Source of the DNA: Dyella sp. OK004
Lineage (GTDB): Bacteria > Pseudomonadota > Gammaproteobacteria > Xanthomonadales > Rhodanobacteraceae
Assembly: GCF_900114495.1 (NCBI RefSeq)
Contig: NZ_FOZI01000003.1
Coordinates: 806,001-870,000 of the forward strand
DNA length: 64,000 nucleotides
Reading direction: 5' to 3'
The notes under the pieces were generated by a model that did no database searches, had not been told where the DNA came from, and saw only the letters and a program-made list of their open reading frames with translations. Positions 39,586 through 48,200 of the stretch are shown here, piece by piece (the stretch's first letter is position 1; the number at the start of each line of letters is the position of its first letter). A program made the translations under genes and the position numbers.

Positions 39586-39704
39586 CCCCCTCCCCTGCGT
39601 GCAGCAGGGGAGGGCTGGGGTGGGGTCAAGCCCCTCAAGCCATGAAACGTCATCGCAAGGGCTTACCCCCTCCCGGCCTCCCCCTGCTTGCAGGGGGAGG
39701 AGCA
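39586..39704. repeat. Pair of CCCCTCCCC-type hairpins
   Basis: CCCTCCCCTG (39588-39597) pairs with CAGGGGAGGG (39605-39614). A second, weaker copy with CCCCCTG/CAGGGGG lies at 39680-39697. They sit between the convergent ALDH and AraC genes and may terminate both. Confidence 0.75.
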
Positions 39705-39711
39705 GGTATTC

Positions 39712-40650
39712 TCAAGCAACGGACTCCACGCCTTCCATCCGCAGCCGGCTCACATCCCGCAGCGGCGGCGCACCGAATTGGCGGCTGTATTCGCGGCTGA
39801 ATTGCGAGGGGCTTTCGTAGCCCACCCGATGCGCGGCGGTGGCCACGTCGCAACGTTCCGATAGCAGTAGCTTGCGTGCTTCCTGCAGGCGCAATTGCTT
39901 CTGGTACTGCAGCGGGCTCATCGCGGTCATCGCGCGGAAGTGGTGGTGCAGCGAGGACGCACTCATGTTTACCTGCGCCGCGAGATCCTCGATGCGCAGC
40001 GGCTGGTCGAAGTATTCGCGCAGCCAGCGGATCGCCCGCGACACCTGATGCCCCTGACTGCCGGCGATGGCGATCTGCGCCAGGCGCGCGCCCTGCTCGC
40101 CGGTCAGCAGGCGATAGATCAGCTCGCGCTCCAGCAGCGGCCCAAGCATGCGCAGGTCCTGCGGCTTGTCCAGCAAGCGCGCCAGGCGCAGCAACGGGTC
40201 CAGCAAATCGCCGTCGAGCGGACTGATCGCGATGCCACGCGAAGGCGTTGCGGCGGCGCGGACCGGCTTGATATCCGGCAGGAATTCGCGGATGCGCTGC
40301 AGATCGAAACGGAAGGTCAGGCACAGGCAAGGCTCTTCCGGCGTGGCACGCAGGATCTGCGCGGACACCGGCACATCCACCGAGGTCACCAGATACTTGG
40401 CGGGCTCGTGCACCAGGGTCTCCTGCCCCAGCAGGATCTGCTTGGCGCCCTGCAAGGCCAGACCAAGGCTCGGCTCGTACAACGCGCAGGTGGGCATGCT
40501 GGTGGAGTCCGCGCGGAAGAAGCTGAGCGGGCCCCAGGCGGTAGGGTGCACGCCCTCGGTTGGCGTGAATCGTTCAACGATGGCTGTCAATTCCTCGCAA
40601 TCTTTCTCGATACGCGAGTCATCATTGGCCGGTGAAAGCTTGCTGTTCAT
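39712..40650 (-). CDS. AraC-family transcriptional regulator
   Basis: 312 residues. The N-terminal ligand-binding domain is of the AraC_N type (about 40-190). The C-terminal double helix-turn-helix runs from about 205 to 305: IRWLREYFDQPLRIEDLAAQ, MSASSLHHHFRAMTAMSPLQ, then VATAAHRVGYESPSQFSREY. It is divergent from the zinc alcohol dehydrogenase with 180 bp between starts, a pairing very common for this regulator type, so it probably regulates that gene. Confidence 0.9.
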   Translation of the reverse strand: MNSKLSPANDDSRIEKDCEELTAIVERFTPTEGVHPTAWGPLSFFRADSTSMPTCALYEPSLGLALQGAKQILLGQETLVHEPAKYLVTSVDVPVSAQILRATPEEPCLCLTFRFDLQRIREFLPDIKPVRAAATPSRGIAISPLDGDLLDPLLRLARLLDKPQDLRMLGPLLERELIYRLLTGEQGARLAQIAIAGSQGHQVSRAIRWLREYFDQPLRIEDLAAQVNMSASSLHHHFRAMTAMSPLQYQKQLRLQEARKLLLSERCDVATAAHRVGYESPSQFSREYSRQFGAPPLRDVSRLRMEGVESVA

Positions 40651-40830
40651 GCATTTGACCCGAAAAGCCCTGGAGGAAAGATTGCCTGTTCCTCCGGGCC
40701 AAGGCGAGTGCCTTCCGTCAGCTTTGCAGAATCGGGCAACGATCTCGCAGGATCCGGCTACCCGTGCGCGGCAGCCCCCACCCATACTCGTCCTGTTCGC
40801 CGCTCCCCTCTTTCCATCCAGGAGAAACGC

Positions 40831-41892
40831 ATGGCCCTGTCCATCCTCGGCTACGCCGCCCAGGCCGCCACCACCCCGCTGGCTGCCCACACCTTTGAAC
40901 GCCGCGATCCGCGCCCGGACGACGTGGTGATCGACATTCTTTATTGCGGCGTCTGCCATTCCGACCTTCACCAGGCCCGCAACGAGTGGCACAACAGCAC
41001 CTACCCGATGGTGCCGGGCCACGAGATCATCGGCAAAGTCAGTGCCGTCGGCGCCAAGGTCAGCAAGTTCAAGGCCGGCGACATGGTCGGCGTCGGCTGC
41101 ATGGTCGACTCCTGCCAGCACTGCGCCTCCTGCAGCGCGGGTCTTGAGCAGTACTGCGTCGAGGGCGCCACGTGGACCTATAACGACAAAGACCGTCACG
41201 ACAAGCTGCCGACCTTCGGCGGCTACTCCGAGCGCATCGTGGTGTCCGACAAGTTCGTTGTGAGCATTTCTGACAAGCTCGATCCGAAGTCCGCTGCACC
41301 ACTGCTATGCGCCGGCATCACTAGCTGGTCGCCACTGCGTCACTGGAAGATCGGCAAGGGCAGCAAGGTGGCGGTGATCGGTCTCGGCGGCCTGGGCCAT
41401 ATGGGCCTGAAGTTCGCCAAGGCGATGGGCGCGGACGTCACCCTGTTCACCCGCTCGCCGGGCAAGGAAGAAGAAGCGCGTCGCCTGGGCGCGGACCATG
41501 TCGTGCTCTCCACCGACCCCAAGCAGATGGCGGCGGTGGCCGGCCAGTTCGACTTCATCCTGGACACCGTGCCGAGCCAGCACGACCTCAACCCATACCT
41601 GCTCACGCTCAAGCTTGACGGTGTGCATTGCCTGGTCGGCCTGCTCGAGCCGATCGATCCGCCGGTGCAGGCCGGCGTGGTGATCCTCGGCCGCCGCTCC
41701 GTCACCGGCTCGGCCATCGGCGGCATCGCCGAGACGCAGGAGATGCTGGATTTCTGCGCCGAGCATGGCATCACCTGCGATGTCGAGATGATCGACATCC
41801 AGCAGATCAACGAGGCTTACGAGCGCATGCTCAAGAGCGATGTGCGCTATCGCTTTGTGATCGATATCGCTTCGTTGAAGAAAGCGGCGTAA
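40831..41892 (+). CDS. Zinc-dependent NAD(P) alcohol dehydrogenase (YahK/cinnamyl-type)
   Basis: 353-residue MDR-superfamily enzyme. Catalytic zinc ligands are in CGVCHSDLHQ and GHEIIGK; the structural zinc cysteines are in DSCQHCASCSAGLEQYC. The Rossmann motif is VIGLGGLGHMG. Relatives such as YahK reduce broad-range aldehydes with NADPH. AGGAG precedes the ATG at 40831. The divergent AraC gene is the likely regulator. Confidence 0.92.
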   Translation: MALSILGYAAQAATTPLAAHTFERRDPRPDDVVIDILYCGVCHSDLHQARNEWHNSTYPMVPGHEIIGKVSAVGAKVSKFKAGDMVGVGCMVDSCQHCASCSAGLEQYCVEGATWTYNDKDRHDKLPTFGGYSERIVVSDKFVVSISDKLDPKSAAPLLCAGITSWSPLRHWKIGKGSKVAVIGLGGLGHMGLKFAKAMGADVTLFTRSPGKEEEARRLGADHVVLSTDPKQMAAVAGQFDFILDTVPSQHDLNPYLLTLKLDGVHCLVGLLEPIDPPVQAGVVILGRRSVTGSAIGGIAETQEMLDFCAEHGITCDVEMIDIQQINEAYERMLKSDVRYRFVIDIASLKKAA

Positions 41893-41897
41893 TCGCC

Positions 41898-41932
41898 ATC
41901 GGGCCATCCAGGAATGGAATGGCCCGATTTTT
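41898..41932 (+). terminator. Intrinsic terminator of the alcohol dehydrogenase
   Basis: ATCGGGCCAT (41898-41907) pairs with ATGGCCCGAT (41919-41928), followed by TTTT. It reaches the stop of the convergent DUF218 gene. Confidence 0.88.
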
Positions 41933-42699
41933 CAAGGCTGCCCCGAAGCCGCCCCCGCCTTCGCCGCATTCAACCCCAGCACGTTGTAAACGTGATAGCG
42001 CGCAATGCCCACGTACTCATGCAACGCGGCGTCAGCCAGGGTGAAGTTCCAGGCCAGCGGATACCACGACCACATCGGCTTGACGAAATCGCCGCGCACC
42101 GGCTGCGGATGCAGGCCGAAGTGCGCGAAGTACAGCAGGCTACGGCGCAGATGCGTGCCCGACGTCACCAGCAACACCCGCTCCGCGCCATCTGCTTCCA
42201 GCATCGGCTTGCTGAATTCCGCGTTCTGCCAGGTGCTGAGGCTGTGTGCTTCGATCAGCAGATCGCCCTCGGGGATGCCCGCGCGCAACAGCGCTCTGCG
42301 ATAGATTTCGGCTTCCGCTTCGCCATGCCCCTGCGGATCGCCGCCACTCACCAACACCTTGCAGTCGCCACCCGCCTCGTGGCATTCCCGATATAGCGTG
42401 ACAGCGGTGAGCAGACGCCCGTTGGCGAAATAGCTCGGCACCAGATGGTTGGCGCGATCGTCGTGGAAGGTACCCGCTCCGAGCAGCACGATCGCGCTGC
42501 GCGCCGCCCAGCCGCCGGACACGGTGCTCGCATAGTCACCTTGCAGGTCACGCAGCATCCAGGCCGGTGCTGCGCCGCAACCGATGACAAAGAACCACAG
42601 CAGGGCCAGCACCACGACCACGCGGCTGCTCTTGCGCCGCCTCCTATAGCCCAACACCAGCGCCAGCAGACACAACAGCGCTAAGACAGACATGGTCAT
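41932..42699 (-). CDS. DUF218/YdcF-like envelope protein
   Basis: 255 residues from the chosen start (MTMSVLALLCLLALVLGY). Two N-terminal helices (1-17 and about 26-46) precede a periplasmic DUF218 domain with AIVLLGAGTFHDD, KVLVSGGDPQGHGEAEAE, SLSTWQNAEFS and LLVTSGTHLRRSL. The related ElyC and SanA proteins affect peptidoglycan precursor metabolism or envelope permeability; YdcF binds S-adenosylmethionine. A longer frame to 42756 is possible but charged and without a ribosome site. Confidence 0.82.
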   Translation of the reverse strand: MTMSVLALLCLLALVLGYRRRRKSSRVVVVLALLWFFVIGCGAAPAWMLRDLQGDYASTVSGGWAARSAIVLLGAGTFHDDRANHLVPSYFANGRLLTAVTLYRECHEAGGDCKVLVSGGDPQGHGEAEAEIYRRALLRAGIPEGDLLIEAHSLSTWQNAEFSKPMLEADGAERVLLVTSGTHLRRSLLYFAHFGLHPQPVRGDFVKPMWSWYPLAWNFTLADAALHEYVGIARYHVYNVLGLNAAKAGAASGQP

Positions 42700-42893
42700 G
42701 ACGGCCCCGTTCCAAGAATAGATACGCGCAGAGTAAACCGAGTGGCGCCTTGTCACGAGTCATGCGTTCGCTCTAGGCACGGTTGCAATTCTGTTGCGCA
42801 GCACCAACCCGTGCATACGTATTCATCCACTATGCGCAAGGCGGCGGGGCAGAATCGCCGCACTTTTCATACGCGGTCGACGGGGAGAACACG

Positions 42894-44315
42894 ATGAGCG
42901 TAGTGGACGTCAGCAATGGGGCGGAGCAACGCGCTACGGCGCGCGTGGTACTGATTGCCGCGGCCGCGGCGCTGGGTGGATTCCTGTTCGGTTTCGACAC
43001 CGCCGTGATCAACGGCGCGGTGGATGCGATCCGCGGCAGCTTCGGACTCGGCGCTGGACGCATCGGTTTCGCCGTCTCTTGTGCCCTGCTCGGCTCCGCT
43101 GTCGGCGCCTGGTATGCCGGCCCGCTGGCCGATCGCTTCGGTCGCGTGCGCGCCATGCAAGTGGCCGCCGTGCTACTTGCCTTGAGTGCGCTGGGCTCGG
43201 GACTGGTCTCGGGTGTGTGGGATCTGATTCTGTGGCGCGTAGTCGGCGGTATCGGCGTGGGCATGGCTTCGGTGATCGCGCCAACGTATATCGCCGAAGT
43301 ATCGCCGGCGCAGGTGCGCGGCCGTCTCGGCTCGCTGCAGCAGCTGGCTATCGTGCTCGGCATCTTTACCGCGCTGCTCAGCGATGCGTGGCTGGCGAGT
43401 GCCGCAGGGGGCGCCTCGCAACCGCTGTGGTTCGGCCTGTCTGCGTGGCGCTGGATGTTCCTGATCGCCGTGGTTCCTGCGCTGATCTACGGCTCGCTAG
43501 TGCTGGGCGTGCCCGAATCGCCGCGCCACCTGGTGGCCAAGGGGCGCATGAGCGAAGCCAAAGACGTGCTGCGCCAGGTGCTAGATCTGCGCGACGAGGC
43601 CGCGCTCGACCACAAGCTGACCGATATCGAACACAGCCTACGCTCCGAATACCGCCCCACCCTGCGCGATCTGCGCGGCCCGCGTGCCGGCCTGTTGCCG
43701 GTGGTGTGGATCGGCATCCTGCTGTCGGTGTTCCAGCAGTTCGTCGGCATCAATGTGATCTTCTATTACTCCTCCACGCTATGGCATTCGGTGGGCTTCA
43801 GCGAAGCGGATTCGTTCTCCATCACGGTCGCCACTTCCGTCGTGAATGTGCTGGTGACCCTGGTCGCCATCGCGCTGGTGGATCGCATTGGCCGCAAGCC
43901 GCTGCTCACCATTGGCTCCGCCGGCATGGCGGTGACGCTTGGTCTGATGGCCTGGTGTTTTTCGCAGGCTACCGGCAGCGGTGCCGCCCTCAGCCTGCCG
44001 GCACCGTGGGGCATGGTGGCGCTGATCGCGGCGAATGCTTATGTGGTGTTCTTCGGCTTGAGCTGGGGACCGATGGTGTGGGTGTTGCTGGGGGAGATGT
44101 TCCCCAACCGCATTCGCGCGATTGCGTTGGCGGTGGCGGCAGCGGCGCAATGGCTGGCCAACTTCGTCATTACCAGCAGCTTCCCTTCGCTGGCGGAGAT
44201 CGGGCTGAGTTTTGCTTATGGGCTGTATGCGCTATTTGCGCTGATCTCTCTGGTGTTTGTGGTTGTCGCGGTGCGCGAGACCAAAGGCATGGAGCTGGAG
44301 GATATGAAGGAATAA
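42894..44315 (+). CDS. MFS sugar porter family transporter
   Basis: 473 residues, 12 predicted helices. Sugar porter signatures: DRFGRVRAM after helix 2, RVVGGIGVGMASVIAPTYIA, VPESPRHLVAKGR in the central loop, QQFVGINVIFYYSS, DRIGRKPLLTIG, and the C-terminal RETKGMELEDM (PETKG equivalent). Likely a proton-coupled hexose or pentose importer such as XylE/GalP relatives. The start at 42894 (MSVVDVSNGAEQ) is chosen over an upstream extension. Confidence 0.93.
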   Translation: MSVVDVSNGAEQRATARVVLIAAAAALGGFLFGFDTAVINGAVDAIRGSFGLGAGRIGFAVSCALLGSAVGAWYAGPLADRFGRVRAMQVAAVLLALSALGSGLVSGVWDLILWRVVGGIGVGMASVIAPTYIAEVSPAQVRGRLGSLQQLAIVLGIFTALLSDAWLASAAGGASQPLWFGLSAWRWMFLIAVVPALIYGSLVLGVPESPRHLVAKGRMSEAKDVLRQVLDLRDEAALDHKLTDIEHSLRSEYRPTLRDLRGPRAGLLPVVWIGILLSVFQQFVGINVIFYYSSTLWHSVGFSEADSFSITVATSVVNVLVTLVAIALVDRIGRKPLLTIGSAGMAVTLGLMAWCFSQATGSGAALSLPAPWGMVALIAANAYVVFFGLSWGPMVWVLLGEMFPNRIRAIALAVAAAAQWLANFVITSSFPSLAEIGLSFAYGLYALFALISLVFVVVAVRETKGMELEDMKE

Positions 44316-44334
44316 TGCCAACTCAGAGTTGGCA
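44316..44334. other. Short hairpin at the sugar porter stop codon
   Basis: TGCCAAC (44316-44322) pairs with GTTGGCA (44328-44334) around TCAGA, directly after the TAA. A similar TGCCAA/TTGGCA pair is at 51349-51367, between autotransporter 2 and its downstream repeat. Possibly a transcript 3' end. Confidence 0.45.
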
Positions 44335-44344
44335 ATATTCCTCC

Positions 44345-44615
44345 TACGTCGTCACCCCGGCGTAGGCCGGGCTCCAGTGGCGTTATCACTCGGTCGTCGC
44401 GTTGACTTGCCCAGGCTCGCCTGCCGCAGGCTTTCGAGCCGCTGCCGCGGTCCGAGTCACTTTCTCTTTGCTGGCCCAAAGGGCGCAGGGTATGGATACC
44501 CGGAGTCAAGAGAAAGTAACCAAAGAGAATATGGCCTGAAGAGCAGGCGGCGTGCTTTGTAGCTACACCTTTTCCAGTACCACGCGTTGGCATGGTTTCT
44601 TTGGGCGCGCGCGAC
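44345..44615 (-). repeat. Composite hairpin repeat, copy 3 (inverted, with insertion)
   Basis: Has the tail hairpin (CACCCCGGCGTAGGCCGGG...), the central ACTTTCTCTTTG arm and AAGAGAAAGTAACC arm, and the conserved GCAGGCGGCGTGCTTTGTAG block. The central loop is expanded by about 26 nt (44482-44507) carrying the palindrome GGGTATGGATACCC. It lacks the CCCTCACCCC head. The rest of the gap to 45236 (44,616-45,094) has short frames without any protein signature and a GCATACGTATGC palindrome at 44668-44679. Confidence 0.78.
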
Positions 44616-45094
44616 AGTGTTTTTGCGAACGCTCTCCCCAACCTGTAGGCGTGGCGAGACGTCGCACGCATACGTATGCAAGATTTTGCGTGTGGCCTGC
44701 GCAGCTATACTGACCGCAAGTCCCTGCGATGGCGGCTCTTTGCGCCATCCCATGTGGAACCTCGGTTTGACCCGGCGACGAGATGTCGCTCGGCGGCGAC
44801 GCGATCACTTAGCGCACTGCCCTGCCTGTCCACTGTCGGCCTCGCGCCGCGGACACCCTCACGATGGTTTCCGGACGACAACTGGCTTGCCGCCAGCCCT
44901 GCACGGCTTGATACCGCTGCTTCCTGCGGCGGAGGTCGCCGTGCCTCACAACCATCCGCGACCAAGGTATGGCCAGCGACGCTCCTGACAGAGCGCGTTG
45001 TATACGTTCGCCCGCCGTCCGCGCAACGAGATCCGAACTGCGGGCGCCGAAACCTTCGCGCTCCCTACACACCATGATCCATTTCACTAATATC

Positions 45095-45112
45095 GTGTGA
45101 ACTAAGTCACAT
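45095..45112 (+). promoter_or_regulatory. Perfect CRP/Clp-type binding site
   Basis: TGTGA-ACTAAG-TCACA at 45096-45111 is an exact match to the CRP/Clp consensus TGTGA-N6-TCACA, about 126 bp before the autotransporter 2 start. Xanthomonad Clp uses this motif and is inhibited by c-di-GMP. Confidence 0.75.
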
Positions 45113-45236
45113 TTTGGACCCGTGACTTTCCAGCGCGGCCTCGCGCACCTCAGGGGACTCGATCGGGACCTACAAGCAGCGCCCTTGCAACCGTAGTGCA
45201 GACAAGGAAGGCGCGCTCGACAAACGGAGAAACTCT

Positions 45237-48200
45237 ATGTTGTACGTCAAGCAATCGCACGCTTCGCAGGCCGCACTCAGAACCGCTATGGTCAGCTTGG
45301 TCGCTTTTGGCGCCTTGCATGCCACGCCGAGCATGGCCACTTGTGCCACCAATACCGGCACCAACACGACCAATTGCGATACCAGCTCACCCAATCCATG
45401 GACCTCCGTCGTGGGGACGGGGCCAAGTACGGCCAGCGGCGCTACGGTGAATCTTGCCCCCGGCGCGCAAATTTCCACCGGCAACGCCAACGCCATCAGC
45501 CTAGCCAACAACGCCAACATCACTCTTGGCGCGGGCGCCATAGTTCAGAACAATGCGAGCTCCGGCGCCGGCCTGTGGAACGCCGGTAATAACACGGTGG
45601 AATTCGGCTCCAACGGCATCATCAATATCGCGCAGGGCGCGCAGGTGCTGGCCACCGGCACGCAAGGCAACGCCGAAGCAATCAACGTGATGGGCTCGGG
45701 CAATCAGATCATCAATCGCGGCGTGATTTCGGCGACGCGCGCGGCAGCCATCTGGTTCGAAGACCGCACGGTAGGCGCGTCCAACCTGGTGGACAACTAC
45801 GGCACCATCCGCAGCCTGGCCGGCACTAATGCCAACGTGATCGGCAACAGCGGGCGGGGCAGCGTCACCTTCATCAACCGCGCCGGCGCGCGTGTGGAAG
45901 GCAGCCTTTCCTTCGCCAGCGGCAATGACAATCTCACGCTGGAAGCGGGCTCGGTCATCACCGGTAGCTTCAACGGCGGCGGCGGTACCAACACACTGAC
46001 CTTGTCCGGCGGCGCGGGTTCAAGCGATTCACTGGCGGGCAACATCCTCAACTTCCAGACGCTCACCAAAACCGGAGCGGGACTGTGGACGCTGTCCGGC
46101 GCCATCGGCAGTAATGGTGGCGGCACGCCGCTGTCTGTGCTGGTGCAGCAAGGCACACTGGCGCTCACTGGCAATAACACCAATTTCAACGGCAGCATCC
46201 AGGTCAACGCCGCCGGCACGCTAGAGGCGCGCGCGCAGAGTCTGCCGCCAGCAGTCGCCAACAACGGCCTGGTACGTTTCGCGCAACCGGACAACGGCAC
46301 CTATGCCGGCAGCATCAATGGCAGCGGCTCGGTGGAAAAGACACAAGGCGGCGTGCTCACGCTTACCGGTGTCAATGGCTACACCGGCGGCACAACCATC
46401 AAGGGCGGCACCATTGCCATCGGCGCGGATAACGTGATCGGTGCCAGCAACGGCGCCATCACATTGGACGGCGGCGCGCTGAGCCTGACCAACAGCTTCA
46501 ATCTGTCGGCCGGGCGCGCTGTATCGGTTACCGCCAACAACGGCACCATCGATACGGCGGCGGGCGTCACCAGCACGCTCAGCCAGGGGATCACCGGCGC
46601 AGGCATGTTGAGCAAGACCGGCGCCGGCACGCTGGCACTTTCGGGCAACAACGCCTATGCCGGCGGTACCACCATCAGCGGCGGCACCTTGCAGCTCGGC
46701 GCGGGCGGCACTAGCGGCAGCGTGCAAGGCGCTATCAACAACAACGGCACGCTGGCCTTCAACCGCAGCGACACAGTGAGTGTGGGCAACCTGATTTCCG
46801 GTACCGGCACAGTCAACCAGATCGGCACCGGCACGACCGTACTGACTGCCAACAACAGTTATACCGGCGCGACCAACGTCAACGCGGGTGCGCTCTATAT
46901 CAACGGCGACCAGACCGCCGCCACTGGCCTTACTACTGTGGCCAACGGCGCCACACTTGGCGGCACCGGCATCATCGGCGGCACGATGACAGTGGCCAAC
47001 GGCGGCACGCTGTCGCCAGGCAGCAATACCGGCATGCCGGGCACGCTGAGCATCCAGCAAGACCTGAACCTGAGCAGCGGCTCCCTGCTCGATTACAACT
47101 TCGGCCAAGCCGGCGTAGTCGGAGGTCCGTTCAACGATCTGACCAAGGTCAGCGGCAACCTCACCCTCGACGGCACGCTCAATGTACAGACCCCGCCGGG
47201 CGGCAGCTTCGATACGGGTATCTACCGTGTCATCAGCTACAACGGCACGCTGACCGATAACGGCCTGAACATTGGCACCATTCCGTCGCCAAATTTCTAC
47301 GTACAGACCTCGGTGGATAAGCAGGTCAATCTGGTCAACACCAACGGCCTCACCCTCAATTACTGGGACGGTGCGGCCGGCCCCAAGAACGATGGCCATA
47401 TCAACGGCGGCGACGGTGTCTGGCAGAACTTCAGCGGCAACGACAACTGGACGGACAACGCAGGTACACCGAACGCACCGTTCTCCGACCGCGCCTTTGC
47501 CATCTTCAGCGCCGCGCCCGGCACCGTTACGGTGGACAACAGCCTGGGCAACGTCAACATTGCCGGCATGCAGGTCGCCAGCGATGGCTACACCATCCAG
47601 GGCGATGCGATCACCCTGGTGGGCAGCGCCAGCGATCCCGCGCATTCGGTGATCCGCGTGGGCGACGGCACCAGCGACGGCGCGGGCTACACCGCCACTG
47701 TCCATTCGGTGCTCACCGGCAACTCCGCCCTGGTGAAGACCGACCTGGGCACCCTCGTGCTGAGCGGCAACAACACCTACACCGGCGGCACGCTCATCAA
47801 TGGCGGCACCGTGCAGGTATCCAGCGACGCCAACCTCGGCGACGCCGCCGGCGCGCTGAGCTTCGACCAGGGCACGCTGCGCAACACGACCAATCTCAAC
47901 ACCAACCGCGCGATCACACTCAACGCCGGCGGCGGCACGTTGGCGACCGCGGCCGGCACGCAGCTCATCGCCAACGGCGCGATCACCGGCAATGGTGCCC
48001 TGACCAAGAGCGACACCGGCACCGCCATCCTCACCGCCAACAACAACTACACCGGCGGCACCACTATCAGCGGCGGCACCTTGCAGCTGGGCAATGGCGG
48101 CATGACCGGCGGCGTGGTCGGGAACGTGGTCAATAACGGTGCGCTGAGTTTCGACCGTGCGGACAACGTCACTTTCAACGGCACCATCAGTGGCAGCGGC

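Noticed and set aside
44587-45087. Small open frames on both strands between the sugar porter and autotransporter 2
   Set aside because: Arg/Pro-rich composition, no ribosome site and no signature; taken as noncoding.
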